Source of the DNA: Brachionus rotundiformis
Taxonomy: Eukaryota; Rotifera; Eurotatoria; Ploima; Brachionidae
DNA: 64,000 nt
Reading direction: 5' to 3'
NCBI GenBank assembly: GCA_016802295.1
Contig: JAESIW010000124.1
Coordinates: 533,164 to 597,163 of the forward strand
Part shown: piece after piece, positions 24,106-34,936 of the stretch
Layout of the letters: each line of letters opens with the position of its first letter
How positions within the stretch are numbered: the stretch's first letter is position 1
The notes under the pieces: model-generated
What the model saw: only the letters and a program-made list of their open reading frames with translations
The model's database searches: none
Told to the model about the DNA's origin: nothing
Position numbers and translations under genes: made by a program

Positions 24106-25032
24106 ATGTCTGATTCAAAAAATATATATCAAATTAAAAAAACATCTGATAAAGGTTTTGGCCTTTTCGCTAACAAAAAAATTTTACGTGGTGAATTAAT
24201 AATTAGCGAACAGCCACTTTTCACTTATGATCGCAATAGAGATAATTTGTATCATCAGATAGAAGGGAAAATAGGCGAATTATCTAATGAAGACAAAAAA
24301 ATATTTGCATCATTATTCGACTGTTTTTTACCTAATTCGGCAACAGCTATTGGTTGTTTTAAATAAGCTTTTTATATTTGATTATTAATTTTTAATTTTA
24401 AAGGAATTGCAGAAACAAATTGTTTGCCATTAGGTTCGGACTCAAGTATTTTTGGAATTTTCCCAACCATTGCAAGAATAAATCATTCATGTACTCCAAA
24501 TGTTTATCATTCATGGAATCCTTTTAAAAAAGCTGAAACTGTTTATGCATTAAAAGATATCGAAAAAAATGAAGAAATTTTAACTTCATATATTGACTTG
24601 TATGCTGATAAAGCTGCTCGTCAAAAGCAATTGAAAAAGTCTTTTCGTTTCGATTGTTGCTGTCAACTTTGTACTAGAAATGCTACCGATAATAAAAAAA
24701 GCGATATTCGACGAAAGGTTTTGTCACAATTAGATGAAGAAATAGCACTTTTCGCTTTTTCTCTTCCTGAAAAAGCACTGATCAAAGCTGAACAATTATT
24801 AAAATATTTAAAAGATGAAGACATGTATTATTTAGCAAATTATGTTGGACGAATTGCATATGATGTATTTCAAATATTATTTATAAACAGAAAAATGCAG
24901 AAAAAGCTTAATTCGAATATAGAGATAGAAATTTGGGCACGATTGGTTATTGACAATTTTCTAGCTTGTGTTGGTAATTATGACGATTGTTTTCTTAAGA
25001 ACCAACTTGAATATTTTGCAAACAAATTCTAA
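24106..25032 (+). CDS. SET-domain (SMYD-like) protein
   Basis: Two exons, 24106-24352 and 24404-25032, joined across a 51-nt intron with a phase-1 junction, encode 291 residues. The SET domain has the N-terminal SET segment KKTSDKGFGLFANKKILRGE (residues about 13-32), the catalytic and cofactor motif INHSCTPNVYHSWN (about 105-118), EEILTSYID (about 140-148) with the conserved Tyr, and a post-SET Cys cluster RFDCCCQLC. The MYND zinc finger that splits SMYD SET domains is absent, so this resembles the MYND-less SET proteins related to SMYD5 and fungal SET-domain protein 5. These are presumed protein lysine methyltransferases; the substrate is unknown. The C-terminal part is helical and unrecognised. 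Start is the first ATG after an in-frame non-ATG extension. Confidence 0.82.
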
Positions 25033-25660
25033 AAGAATTAAAATAAGGTATAGAAATTAAAATTTAAAAGTGAAAAAATATTTTAAACTAAATATTGAAC
25101 TTAAAAAAACTTTTAATTTATTTTTAGTTATCTCAACTATTAACATGAATAAACTCAGTTTGATTAATTATTTTTAACACCACCTTCTCTTTTTTGGCAT
25201 ATAAATGATATTTGAAATAAAATAAAATGACGAAATGTATAACTAGCTTTACCGGAAGATTCTTGATTTTCAAACATCAGTAACTTAAGGAATGTTGAAT
25301 ACTTCAATATTCTAATCAATCCAAATGTTCATTAAAGAGTTCCTGCTGAATAAGGCTTTTTTTATTCCAATTTCTTAAAAAATGTTTCGGCAATATTTAA
25401 AATTCTTGAATTACATTTTTACTTAATTTAACATTTGAATTAGATGTCTTGATCGCAATTAATGTGCATGAAAAATTTGAAAATCCCTTATTGATTAAAT
25501 TTCTATAACAAAATGATCAATTTTCTCAACAAACAACATCAAATTATGATAAAAAGAAATATTCCTTAAAGGATCATGAAAATATTTTGTGCTTAAACTT
25601 CTCAAAAAAATCACTTAAAAAATAATCTTACATTAATCAATAAATCTGTAATTGGTCACC
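25033..25660. other. Intergenic, no gene seen
   Basis: AT-rich DNA between the SET gene and the LINE remnant. No supported feature. Confidence 0.5.
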
Positions 25661-26292
25661 TTCATTATAATGGGCTATAAGATTAGTTGAAAATGTGCAA
25701 CGTAGAGCAACGAGGATAACAAATAGAGTTCGGGATGAGAGACTTATTATCCTTGGTTTAATGAGTCTCGAAAAACGGGCAAAATGTTGAAAATTTTCAT
25801 TTTTACATTTTCAATTTTTAATTTTTTTGTCCATTTTATCATTTGGTAAATTGTTTTATTAATTTTTTTTGAAATATGCACAAAAATTATAAAAATATGA
25901 AAATTTAAGAATGAAAAATTTTCAACATTTTGCCGAAAAACGACGAGTTAGAGGAGATTTAATACAGATGTATCAAAAATATTAATGGATTAGAGAGAAT
26001 AATTTATGCAAATAACTTACGCCTGTATTTTAAAAGAAAAAATGACCATATACAAATGACCTAATGTAAGAGAGATCAACAAATAAGTATAAAATCGTTA
26101 TCAATTTTTGAAAAACAGAGTTGTTGAGTCATGGAATACAGTATCAAAAGAAGCAATATCAGCAAGAACAGTCAACAGTTTCAAGGCTCAAATTGATAAA
26201 GAAATAGTTAGAGTAAATTCACAAAGCTTTAATGGCTTTTTTTTTTTGCTGTGGTATAAATCGCTATACCGCAGGAATTACTACCACAATTA
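25661..26292 (+). pseudogene. 3' fragment of a LINE ORF2, split by a MITE
   Basis: The plus strand encodes the C-terminal part of a non-LTR reverse transcriptase: VENVQRRATRITNRV, LIILGLMSLEKR, then after the MITE RRVRGDLIQMY, and later NRVVESWNTVSKEAISARTV and FKAQIDKE (about 26112-26200). The same KVQ.RATK, SL..RR.RGDLI and NRVV..WN blocks occur in the LINEs at 45-48 kb and 50-54 kb. It is 5'-truncated, and frames shift between 25990 and 26100. It ends in a short hairpin-like AT sequence (GGTATAAATCGCTATACC) near 26250-26270. Confidence 0.8.
25778..25934. mobile_element. 157-bp MITE with 8-bp target duplication
   Basis: The element starts GGCAAAATGTTGAAAA and ends with its inverse, TTTTCAACATTTTGCC. 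The terminal inverted repeats are about 24 bp with one extra T in the right copy. It is bordered on both sides by GAAAAACG (25770-25777 and 25935-25942), an 8-bp target-site duplication. Removing it and one duplication restores an uninterrupted LINE reading frame (..MSLEKR|RVRGDL..). Length and 8-bp duplication suggest a non-autonomous hAT-type element; the terminus does not match the 5.9-kb hAT of this window, so the driver is another family. Confidence 0.9.
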
Positions 26293-26464
26293 AATTATAA
26301 TAATCTTACCTAATTTTTATAAAAAACAATTCTTGTATTTTAATTTTATCAAGATTATTACGCATTTAATTAATTGAATTAAATTTTTTTTATTACTTTA
26401 AATTTGGTTTTATTTCTTAATAGTTAAATTTAGTTTCTAAACTGATGAAAAAAAATCTGATAGA

Positions 26465-27108
26465 TTAAGAGTTGAACTTTATGAAAGAAGTTGTAGGAAC
26501 TGAGACATTGTTTTTCCAATTCAAATCACTCAATTCAACCAATATTACACATTCGATAATTTCTGCTTTAACTCTTTTCAAAAGTTCAATAGCTGCCATA
26601 CAGGATCCTCCTGTAGCAATTAAGTCATCAACAATAACAACTTTCTGTCCAGGCATGATTGCCGATTCTTGAATTTCAAAAACATCCTAACAAGAATATG
26701 ATTTTTTTTTCAAAAGTTATTTTAAAAATTACCTCACCATATTCGAGATTATATTTAAATTCAATTACTTTTCCTGGTAATTTTCCTTTTTTTCTAATTG
26801 GTACAAATGGTATTCCAAGATTATAACTAATTGCACCTCCTAAAATAAAACCTCTTGATTCAAGTCCTACAATTACATCAGCTCTTAATTTGGAAATATG
26901 ACGTGTAAACAAATCAATAACTTTTTTGTGTGCAATCGGATTGCGAAAAAGTGCAAATGTATCTCTTAAATATTTATAATATTTATTTGCTTTTTGATTT
27001 TGTCAAAATTAAATACCTGAAATTGATACCTGGTTTAGGAAAATCTGGATAAGTTGTCAAATTATCTATTAAATATTTGACTTCTTGATCGGTAACGGAA
27101 TCACACAT
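26465..27108 (-). CDS. APRT: Adenine phosphoribosyltransferase
   Basis: Four exons on the minus strand. The first (ATG 27108, MCDSVTDQEVKYLIDNL) ends in FPKPGINF, the family's FPKPGI.F motif. The second begins RDTFALFRNP and continues with LRADVIVGLESRGFILGG and VPIRKKGKLPG to LEYGE (about 26732). A 45-50 nt intron with GTAATT..TTAG leads to the last coding part, DVFEIQESAIMPGQKVV, with the PRPP-binding loop VVIVDDLIATGGSC and a stop at 26465. Length (about 180 residues) is normal and all motifs are present. The cytosolic enzyme converts adenine and PRPP to AMP in purine salvage. No damage seen. The next gene downstream on this strand is unrelated, and the 5' end is about 200 bp from the start of the divergent secreted-protein gene, so a shared promoter region is possible. 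Confidence 0.92.
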
Positions 27109-27311
27109 AATTTTTGTTTCCTAAATATCTTGAAATGTTTCTTGAAATTAAAATAAAACCAAGTATTATTATTTTTTTAAAAAAAATTAGTTCATTTAAA
27201 TAGAACTAATATAACATTTGATTTAAAGAATTAGAATCAAAAATTTAAATTTATGATTTTCATTTTTGGGACCTAAAGACTTAAAATATAATTTTTTTTT
27301 TAATTTTCAAA

Positions 27312-27865
27312 ATGAAAAACAAAATTTTAATTTGGATTGTTACTCTTTATCTTATCAAAGGTAAAAATTATTCAATAAATTGCTTAGTTCTTTATTTTTA
27401 TTTCTTAAAAGTTTGCCACGTTCAATGCGAATATGAAAATGAAGGTTTAATTTTCTGTGATCTTATTATATATCATTATAATTTGCATATTTAAGATAAA
27501 GTTTATAAATCAAACCGGGAGGGTAATTTTTTTTAATTCGGGACTTTTTTTAGTTTTAATTTTTAGCATATTATCCTTCAACAAATTTAAATGTTATCCG
27601 TAATTCTTACAAATTGTTTAAGTATTTACAAAAAATTTTGCCATCAAAATCAGAAAATGAAAAAATGATAATAGAAGAAATTTTGAAAAAAATAGAATCT
27701 ATTAAGAACGATAAAATAAACAGTCTTAAAGACAAAATAAATGGAATAAAATCAAGAAACGCATTTAAAAATAATGTCAATGTAGAATTAGCTGTTAATT
27801 ATATAGAAACATTCATTGATGCAATCAATAAAGAAGCAACAGTAGAAAAACTATCTAGGACATGA
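27312..27865 (+). CDS. Small secreted Lys-rich protein, four exons
   Basis: Exon 1 encodes a signal peptide (MKNKILIWIVTLYLIK). It is joined through three introns of about 45-50 nt, all phase 1, to VCHVQCEYENE, DKVYKSNRE and a last exon beginning AYYPSTNLNVIRN. The total is about 135 residues, stop at 27865. Splice signals are GTAAAA..AAAG, GTTTAA..TTAAG and GTAATT..TTTAG. Without splicing each segment hits stops, and with splicing one continuous frame appears, which supports a real gene. The mature chain is rich in Lys, Glu and Asn, has only two Cys near its N-terminus (CHVQC), and the C-terminal two thirds looks helical (EEILKKIESIKNDKIN). No family is recognised. All-phase-1 introns fit a secreted protein. 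It is divergent from APRT at about 0.2 kb. Confidence 0.6.
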
Positions 27866-28636
27866 AATAAAAAATTGATTAAACATTTAAATTATAAATA
27901 AATGAAAAAAATTTATAGAACCAAATTTTAACGTGATATATTAAAAATGAAAATTTTAAAAATAGGATTGAAATTGATTTTTAAAAAAAGTAGGTTTTAG
28001 ATGATATCTTTTTTTGTTCACTCCCAAATCTTATATCGCGTTTGAATTAATAAATAAAATGAATTTATCTTATTTTTACCTCCATTACAAGTTTAACATT
28101 TAGCATATTCTAATTACAATAACGATTAATTACGGTTCTTTATTAATTTAAAATTAGTAAAAAAAATATGCTGAGGACGCATTTAGACGTTTTAACAGCA
28201 TCTTAATAGCAAATTCTAAAAGCTTTTATCTTTTTTTAAATATAAAGCATGATTTTATTTTTTTATGTGACTCATTTTGTTTGAATATTTAATATTTATC
28301 AGTTGAATAGTTATTTCTAAAATTTTGGTTTCTTTTCACTTCAAATTAATTGCAGTAATCTAGGTAATTCTTAAAAGCTAACTAAATTAATATAAGCTGA
28401 CTAAACACTAACAATTATTTGTCAATATCAATTTATAATTTAGGATTTTTATAATCTTTTTTGTTGAATTAATAGTTACAAGTAATAGTTTTAAATAGTA
28501 GAACAATATTTATTAATAAAATTCTATTTAGATGAAAAAATTTTATTAACTATTGGATCATTATTTCTTTTATATAGGAACCATTTTCAAATTTGTATTA
28601 ATCTAATAAAATAATTAATCAAATTACGAAACTTTA
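27866..28636. other. Convergent intergenic gap
   Basis: About 0.77 kb of AT-rich DNA between two convergent genes. Nothing beyond presumed 3' UTRs is seen. Confidence 0.5.
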
Positions 28637-30878
28637 TTAACTTTTTTTTACTTCATTAGTTTTTTGGATTTGACGAATAAAAAAGTCACTAAATCTTGTT
28701 GCAACTTTAGTATCAGCAATATGAACCATGTCATTATTAATATAAAAGTCAACTTCCGATGAAGATCTAAATTCTTCACTGATTTGATCAGATTCTATAT
28801 TACTCATTTTGTGCTTTTTATTTAAAATATCAAAATTTCAATTTTTGTTTAAATGTTGATAAATTTACCTTAAAACATAGTAATATTGCTTTTAGTTCAT
28901 CAGGTGTCTATGATAATTAAAAAATTATAAAATATTGATCAAATAATTTATAAATTTATAATAAGAATTTTTAACCTTGTTTATGAACGAAGCCAATTTC
29001 GAAATAGGTAATGTTGTATAAAGTTTTAAAAAACTTCTTATGTCAGATATAGAGATTTGCTGATTTACTTCGTCCATGAAAACCTTTAATTGCTGATTAT
29101 AAGGTTCCATTAAATATTGATCAGTAACTCCTTCAAAATTTGGTGGAACTGGTGATAAAAATTTTGGACACGCATAATGAAACATGCTAGTAAGTTCATC
29201 TCGATCCCTAAAATATTGTTGAAAAAGAGAAAAATAATAATGATTTTTAATCAAATTAAATCTTTACCCTCTTTGCAATTTTATCAAACGTTCTGAATAT
29301 TTTTCTTTTAAATAAGAATTGATTGAATCATCGATACGCATTGGGTAAAAATTCAATGCTATAGCGAGTAAATAAAATATTTGCTCATTTTGTTTAGTAA
29401 TCTTACAGAAAAATATTAGAATTAAAGATAATTCAAATTAACATACCATGTCATTTAATAATGATCGTGCTGGAGCCTGAAACATGGTTCTCGTTCGTTG
29501 AATATAAATCAAAGCATCTACAAAAACTTTGATCGCATCTTCATATCGCCTCATCATCAAATATGCAAATCCAACATAATAACAAGTAGTAATTATACAA
29601 GAAGGAACTCTGGCAATTAAAGACTGTTTGTGTATATCTAATTCTACAAATTGCATTGCATTTACAGCGAGATAATAGTCTCCAAAAAGTGAGTTTAGTC
29701 TCAGTAAACCTACTAAGCTAAAGTAACCCAACATTTTATACAAGCTTGATTGAGCAAATAAGTCATTTTCAAGATCTAATAGCAATTGTTGTTGATGTTT
29801 GGTAAATTGCGTTTGATCAATATTTCCACTAGAACTTGTTATAGTTAATGACAGAGTAGCATGCTTTAAAACTTCAAGTTGCTTGTTAATATTAGATTTT
29901 GAAACTAATGAATGAAGAACATTTAATACACTATGAACATTCCAAACCTTAAGTCAAATATTCTAATTTAGCATTTTTAATTTTAACTAAAAATATATAC
30001 ATCATTATTTTGTTTAAGCATCTGAACTTCCTCTACAATATTTAATGGGGCGTTTGGTCCCTTTTTAACTTGTTTTGCACGATATTGACAAAACGATTGA
30101 AACTGATATGTATTCGCAAATTATTTTAAGTTTTATATTTTTTTTTCTAAATTTTACTTGATAGATAAATTCGTCAATTATATCCCACAACCATTGTATG
30201 GGCAATTCTAAATCAAGAGGTTTCTCAGCACTTAGAATTGCATTAAAAAGTTGGACATAGTTTCTGTAAGATTCGAAACGATGCTCTAGTGTTGGTCCAC
30301 CCTAATAAATTTACAGGAATTTACAAAAAATTAAAAATAATTTCTAATAATTTTACTTGCAAAGATGCATAAATATGTCTAAAATACATTTCTTTGTAGA
30401 GGATCAGAAAAATTGATTTCATTGATTCTATAATTTAAAATAATTAAAAAATATATATTAAAATTTTAATTAAACCAACCATTTGGAATCATAGATTCTA
30501 TGCTTTCAACGGAAGGCCATGTTGTTGTCTTGAAATATTGCTCACTCAACATATTCCAACCATATTCGTAATCATGAGTTATTTCAAAAATTTTACCATT
30601 TTGAATCGATCTATAAAAATGAGTTATAAAACTCTTAACAGCATCGTTCATTTTATAGCTTTGTTGCTGTCTTTCAAATTCTAAGTCAATAACCACTCGC
30701 GAATCAACTAAATAAGCACTTTAATTAAATTTATGTTTTAAAAAGAATTTACCAAGGCTATCTCCATCTTGTTGATAGTATTGATACTGAAGCATTGAAA
30801 ATTATTTACATTTATTATTTTGGTTTTAAAATCAAAATTTACCTCATAATCGTTTTCGATGCTCTCCTGATGATACAT
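28637..30878 (-). CDS. EIF3L: Translation initiation factor eIF3 subunit L
   Basis: A gene of many small exons on the minus strand. The start is ATG 30878 (MYHQESIENDYE, exon 30843-30878), then a 34-nt exon (30753-30786), then VDSRVVIDLEFERQQQ (from 30707) to SIESMIPN. Further exons contain LILYKEMYFRHIYA, LPIQWLWDIIDEFIYQ, KMLGYFSLVGLLRLNSL (about 29740-29690), YYVGFAYLMMRRYEDAI (about 29590), CPKFLSPVPPNFEGV (about 29170) and IRSFLKLYTTLPISKLASF (about 29050). The last is SSEVDFYINNDMVHIADTK with a stop at 28637. Order and spacing match eIF3L (about 560 residues in human), including its PCI-type C-terminal region. eIF3L is a cytoplasmic subunit of the eIF3 complex that prepares the 40S subunit for initiation. 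Introns are about 45-65 nt. No disruptions were seen. Confidence 0.92.
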
Positions 30879-33800
30879 ATTCAGATAATATCTATAAATT
30901 AGATTTAATCAAATATTTTTGTTGCTTCTAATAAATTTTGTAAAATAATAAAATATTTGACTTAATGGTTAAAAAATGCTTTTTAATTGAAAAACAAAGC
31001 ATATATCCTATCGAAAGCTAAAATTACAAAAAGTAAGTTTTATTTGCATCTTTAAAAGATCCATGTGCACAATAAAATTTAGAAAATATAGTTTTGCAAT
31101 TTTTTTAATTATTTTTGGTTATTTAGATTTTTTTCGAAAGAATTACGTAGATTTTGATATTTTTTTTAAAATTAAAATATTTATTAAAATTAAAAATAGT
31201 TTATGCATTAAAATTTTTTATATTTTAAATATTATATCAGAAAAAATAAATAATTTTGAAATTAAGATTTTTTTTTCAAAGATATTTAGGAATAAAAAAT
31301 TAATGAAAATTTCTTCTAATGAATAATCAGCACTTTTTGTTTAATTTTTATGATATTTCTATATTATTTTTTTTACTTGGGTGATAGTTATGGCCCATAA
31401 TTTTCTTCAAATTTTCAAATTTTTTTTTAGTTTTTATTTAATTTTTTAGACAGGTTTATAACATGATTTATTTTCAAATTTTAACAAAGAATTTTTATAA
31501 GTCTTTTTCAGTTCATTTTTCATTTGACAATTTTTATTAAATTGGATAAATAATTGAAAATTTTCATAAAGTATTGTTTTTTTCAATAATCATTAAATAA
31601 TTTTATTTTTTCTAATATCTAGCTTGATTTTACTAACTTTAAAGTTATTTCAAAATCTATATAATATATTAATCACTTAATTAAAAGAATCTATTGAAAT
31701 TATATTATAACAAAATAATCGTTTGAATTAAAAAAATAACAAGTTATTTTTTTAGGATGATAACGAGGTCATGTAAATATCTTAAGAGAGATGTAAAATA
31801 TATCAAATGAAAAAAATATAAAATAATTCGGTCAATAATAAAAGATTATCATAATTTTAGTTTATTTATCATACTAACATTTAAAATCGAACATAGAAAC
31901 ATAAAAAAGGTTTAAGTTTTTAAAATTTTTGATTAGGGCCAAGCTAAGTATATTTAAATCGATCAAAAAGTTAAATTATGTTAATTTTTATTCATAGGAC
32001 AAAATTTTAACAGTTATTTTTGAAAAGCATATGGCATTTTATTCTATTCATTTTCATATATTGAATAAATTATGTATATGAATTGGACAAAAAAAACATA
32101 TTCTTAGTATCATACATTTTATTAGATTGTTGTTAAATTATGGTCATTTTAACATGAAATACAAAATTGGCTTTTCCATAATCTTTTCCAAACTGAGATT
32201 ATGAATAACTTTGAATTTAGAAATTTTAAGTAAAAAATAGATGCAGTGTTGATTTCCTTTTTTAAACTAGCTTTTAGATTATTAATCAAACTTTTTTAAT
32301 TAAAGAGGTTAATTATCCACTTTAATCCTTTCTTGTGAGAGTATTCAAAAACTAGTTCAGGCTTATTTTATAATAAATGAATGAACAATATTTCCTAATT
32401 GTTTTCTGCTACAACAAGCTAATTAACTGAGTCTCAAGATATATCTCAAGAACAGGTATTAATATAATTAGATAATCCTTATAGGTTAGATAATGATTTT
32501 AAAAAGATGCATGTAAAATCTTGTAAGTAGTAATCTTAATTAAAAAATCATTTTTAGTTGGCTTTATATTAAAAAAAAAACAAATAAGATCCTTGAGAGC
32601 TTTTCAGCATAATTTTATAACCGATATTGAAATTTTTAACTAAGAATGAAAAAGGTTTAAGTTATTTTAAGTTTAACCATATTTATTAGTTTCTAAAAAA
32701 GCTTGTTTAGAATTAAAATTTTAGTTAAGTTAAAATTTGATTTGTTTTTTCTTGGTTGTGTTTATTAACTTTTTATATTTAAGATTTGTTTTTTTTAAAG
32801 AACCTTAGGTGTTTGTTATTTACATTAATTAAAAATCAAACCTAATTAAATTAAGTTCATAACTTAATTTAAATATATCAGATATAGTTATTTAAAGAAT
32901 CTATGCTACGTCTAAAAAAAAACAATTCTTTTTCGATCGTAATAAATTCAAAGTTTATTTCAAATATTTTTTTTTCTGAACTCAGTAAGAATAGCAATAA
33001 AACTAAGATTTTATTAGTTTTACTTTTATGTAAATGAAGTTTTTGTAAAATTATAAAATTTAACGAAGATGAATTATTCATTTTATTATCAAAACTGAAA
33101 TTATTTATTAAAATTTTAATAAAGATCTTTGCAAAGTTCATTAATTTCGGAATTTATTTCGAAATCAATATTTTAATTTTTATCCTTAAAAAAATTCCTA
33201 ATATTTCTTACTATTAATGAATGGCAAATAAAGTTTATTTGCAAAGTTAATTCTGAAGCAAAAGACATTAGCATTAGTTTTTTATGATTTTATTTATAAT
33301 CTTAGATTGATTGGTAAAAAAATCAAATTTAATTAATTTGAAAACTGTTCGATTTAAAGTTAAACAATTCACTAAAATAAGAAAGACTTAAATCAACAAA
33401 ATTAAAGTAAAATAGCCTTTAGGTTTAGCTTAAATATAATAAATTTTTTGAATGTTAATGTATGATAAGAAATCTAAAACATGCAATGAATCAATGGTTA
33501 TTTTCAATTTGATTTAAGCATTAAGATAAGTTTGATAAAAAAAGTTCATTTTATTAAAAATGACATATATGGATAATTTAAGTATCTAAATTTAATAAGA
33601 TAGAAAATAGAAAATATGATTGAATCAAGATAAAAAAATTTATTAATTAATAAGCTGAAAAATAATAGCTGACTCTAAATAAGTTTCTTCATTTTTTTTA
33701 ATTAAAATGTAGAATTATTTAATACAAAAATTCAATTTAATTTTTTTACTTTTTATTAAATATAGTAAAAAAAATTTCTGATATTAAGACAAGAGAATCA

Positions 33801-34936
33801 TGTTAAATAAAATTTACATCTCAATAAATCTGTTTATCGCTTTCAATTCATCAAACTTAGATAATTTATTTATACGTCAAAATGTTATCAAATATTTTTA
33901 TTATTAAATTCTATCTGACCTAAGAGACACATTTTAGATATTATTTCAGTTCATCATTTCTTAAAACTACACCATTAAAATAATTTCTAGTCAAGTGGCT
34001 TTATATAGTTTTGTTTTGGTTTAAGTTAACTTAAATTTTATTAAAACAATAGAATATTTATTCTAGGAAAAAAAGTATTTATTCAAGAGTTAGGTTTATT
34101 GGAGTTTTAAAAAGAATCCCAAAAATATTGCCTTACTAAGTAACGATAATGTTATTTCTGTTTACTTTAAGTAAAAAAAAGTATATGCTTAACACCAACA
34201 ATATTTTTAAAATGTGTCTTTTGAAATGTCACAAATCTTAATCTTTTAATCCAAAATTATTTAGTCGGTTAGTCTTAAAAAATATCTTGATAAGACAAAA
34301 CTGAAATTAGGATTCTAGAATAAAGTATGTAGGAGAAAATTTATAAACGACAAGATTTTCATTCTAATCGAATATCGACCTGTTGTATCAAAAACTTAGT
34401 CTTAATTTCTGCTTGAATTAATTTTATATTTTAAAGAAGAACTTTAAATTTAAAAGAGCATAAATTTACTTATTATTAAAAAAACAACTTAAATACTATT
34501 AAGTTAATTTTTAATTATTTAACAACCAAAATAAGTGAGACAAAAATCAAAGAGGGATTAGAATTTAAATTTCACAGCTGAAGTATCATTTAGCTAAGTT
34601 ATTTATCTGTTGAAAATTAATAATATATTATTGATCAGAAAGTTTAAAGCTGTTTGAAATCAAGTTAATTTTGTTTCGAATATTTACTTGCTTGATTATA
34701 TATACAAATATAATTATATTATGTCCTTTTAAGGAATATTTTTAATTTTTAAGAAATTACAAAATAATCAAAATTAATTATTTATTTAAGTGTTTTCTAA
34801 ATCGCACTTTTAATAGTTATTTTTCCAATGTTAGTTTTTTTTAATTTTAGATGACAAAAATTTTATAAAATTGATTTTTTTTCACTTTTACTTCAATAAT
34901 AAACAACATTCCTTAAAAATTTTCCTAATTAAAATA
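30879..34936. other. 4-kb gene desert
   Basis: The longest empty stretch of the window: about 4.1 kb of very AT-rich DNA between the divergent eIF3L and GAS2-like genes. Open frames at 31063-31326 and 32878-33141 are Ile/Phe/Lys/Asn-only and follow base composition. I found no RNA gene, transposon terminus, long inverted repeat or tandem array by reading. Regulatory DNA for the GAS2-like gene may lie here. Confidence 0.5.

Noticed and set aside
31063..31326. 87-residue open frame in the gene desert
   Set aside because: Same low-complexity composition as background. No conserved features.
32878..33141. 87-residue minus-strand frame
   Set aside because: Composition-driven; no signal, motif or neighbouring exon.
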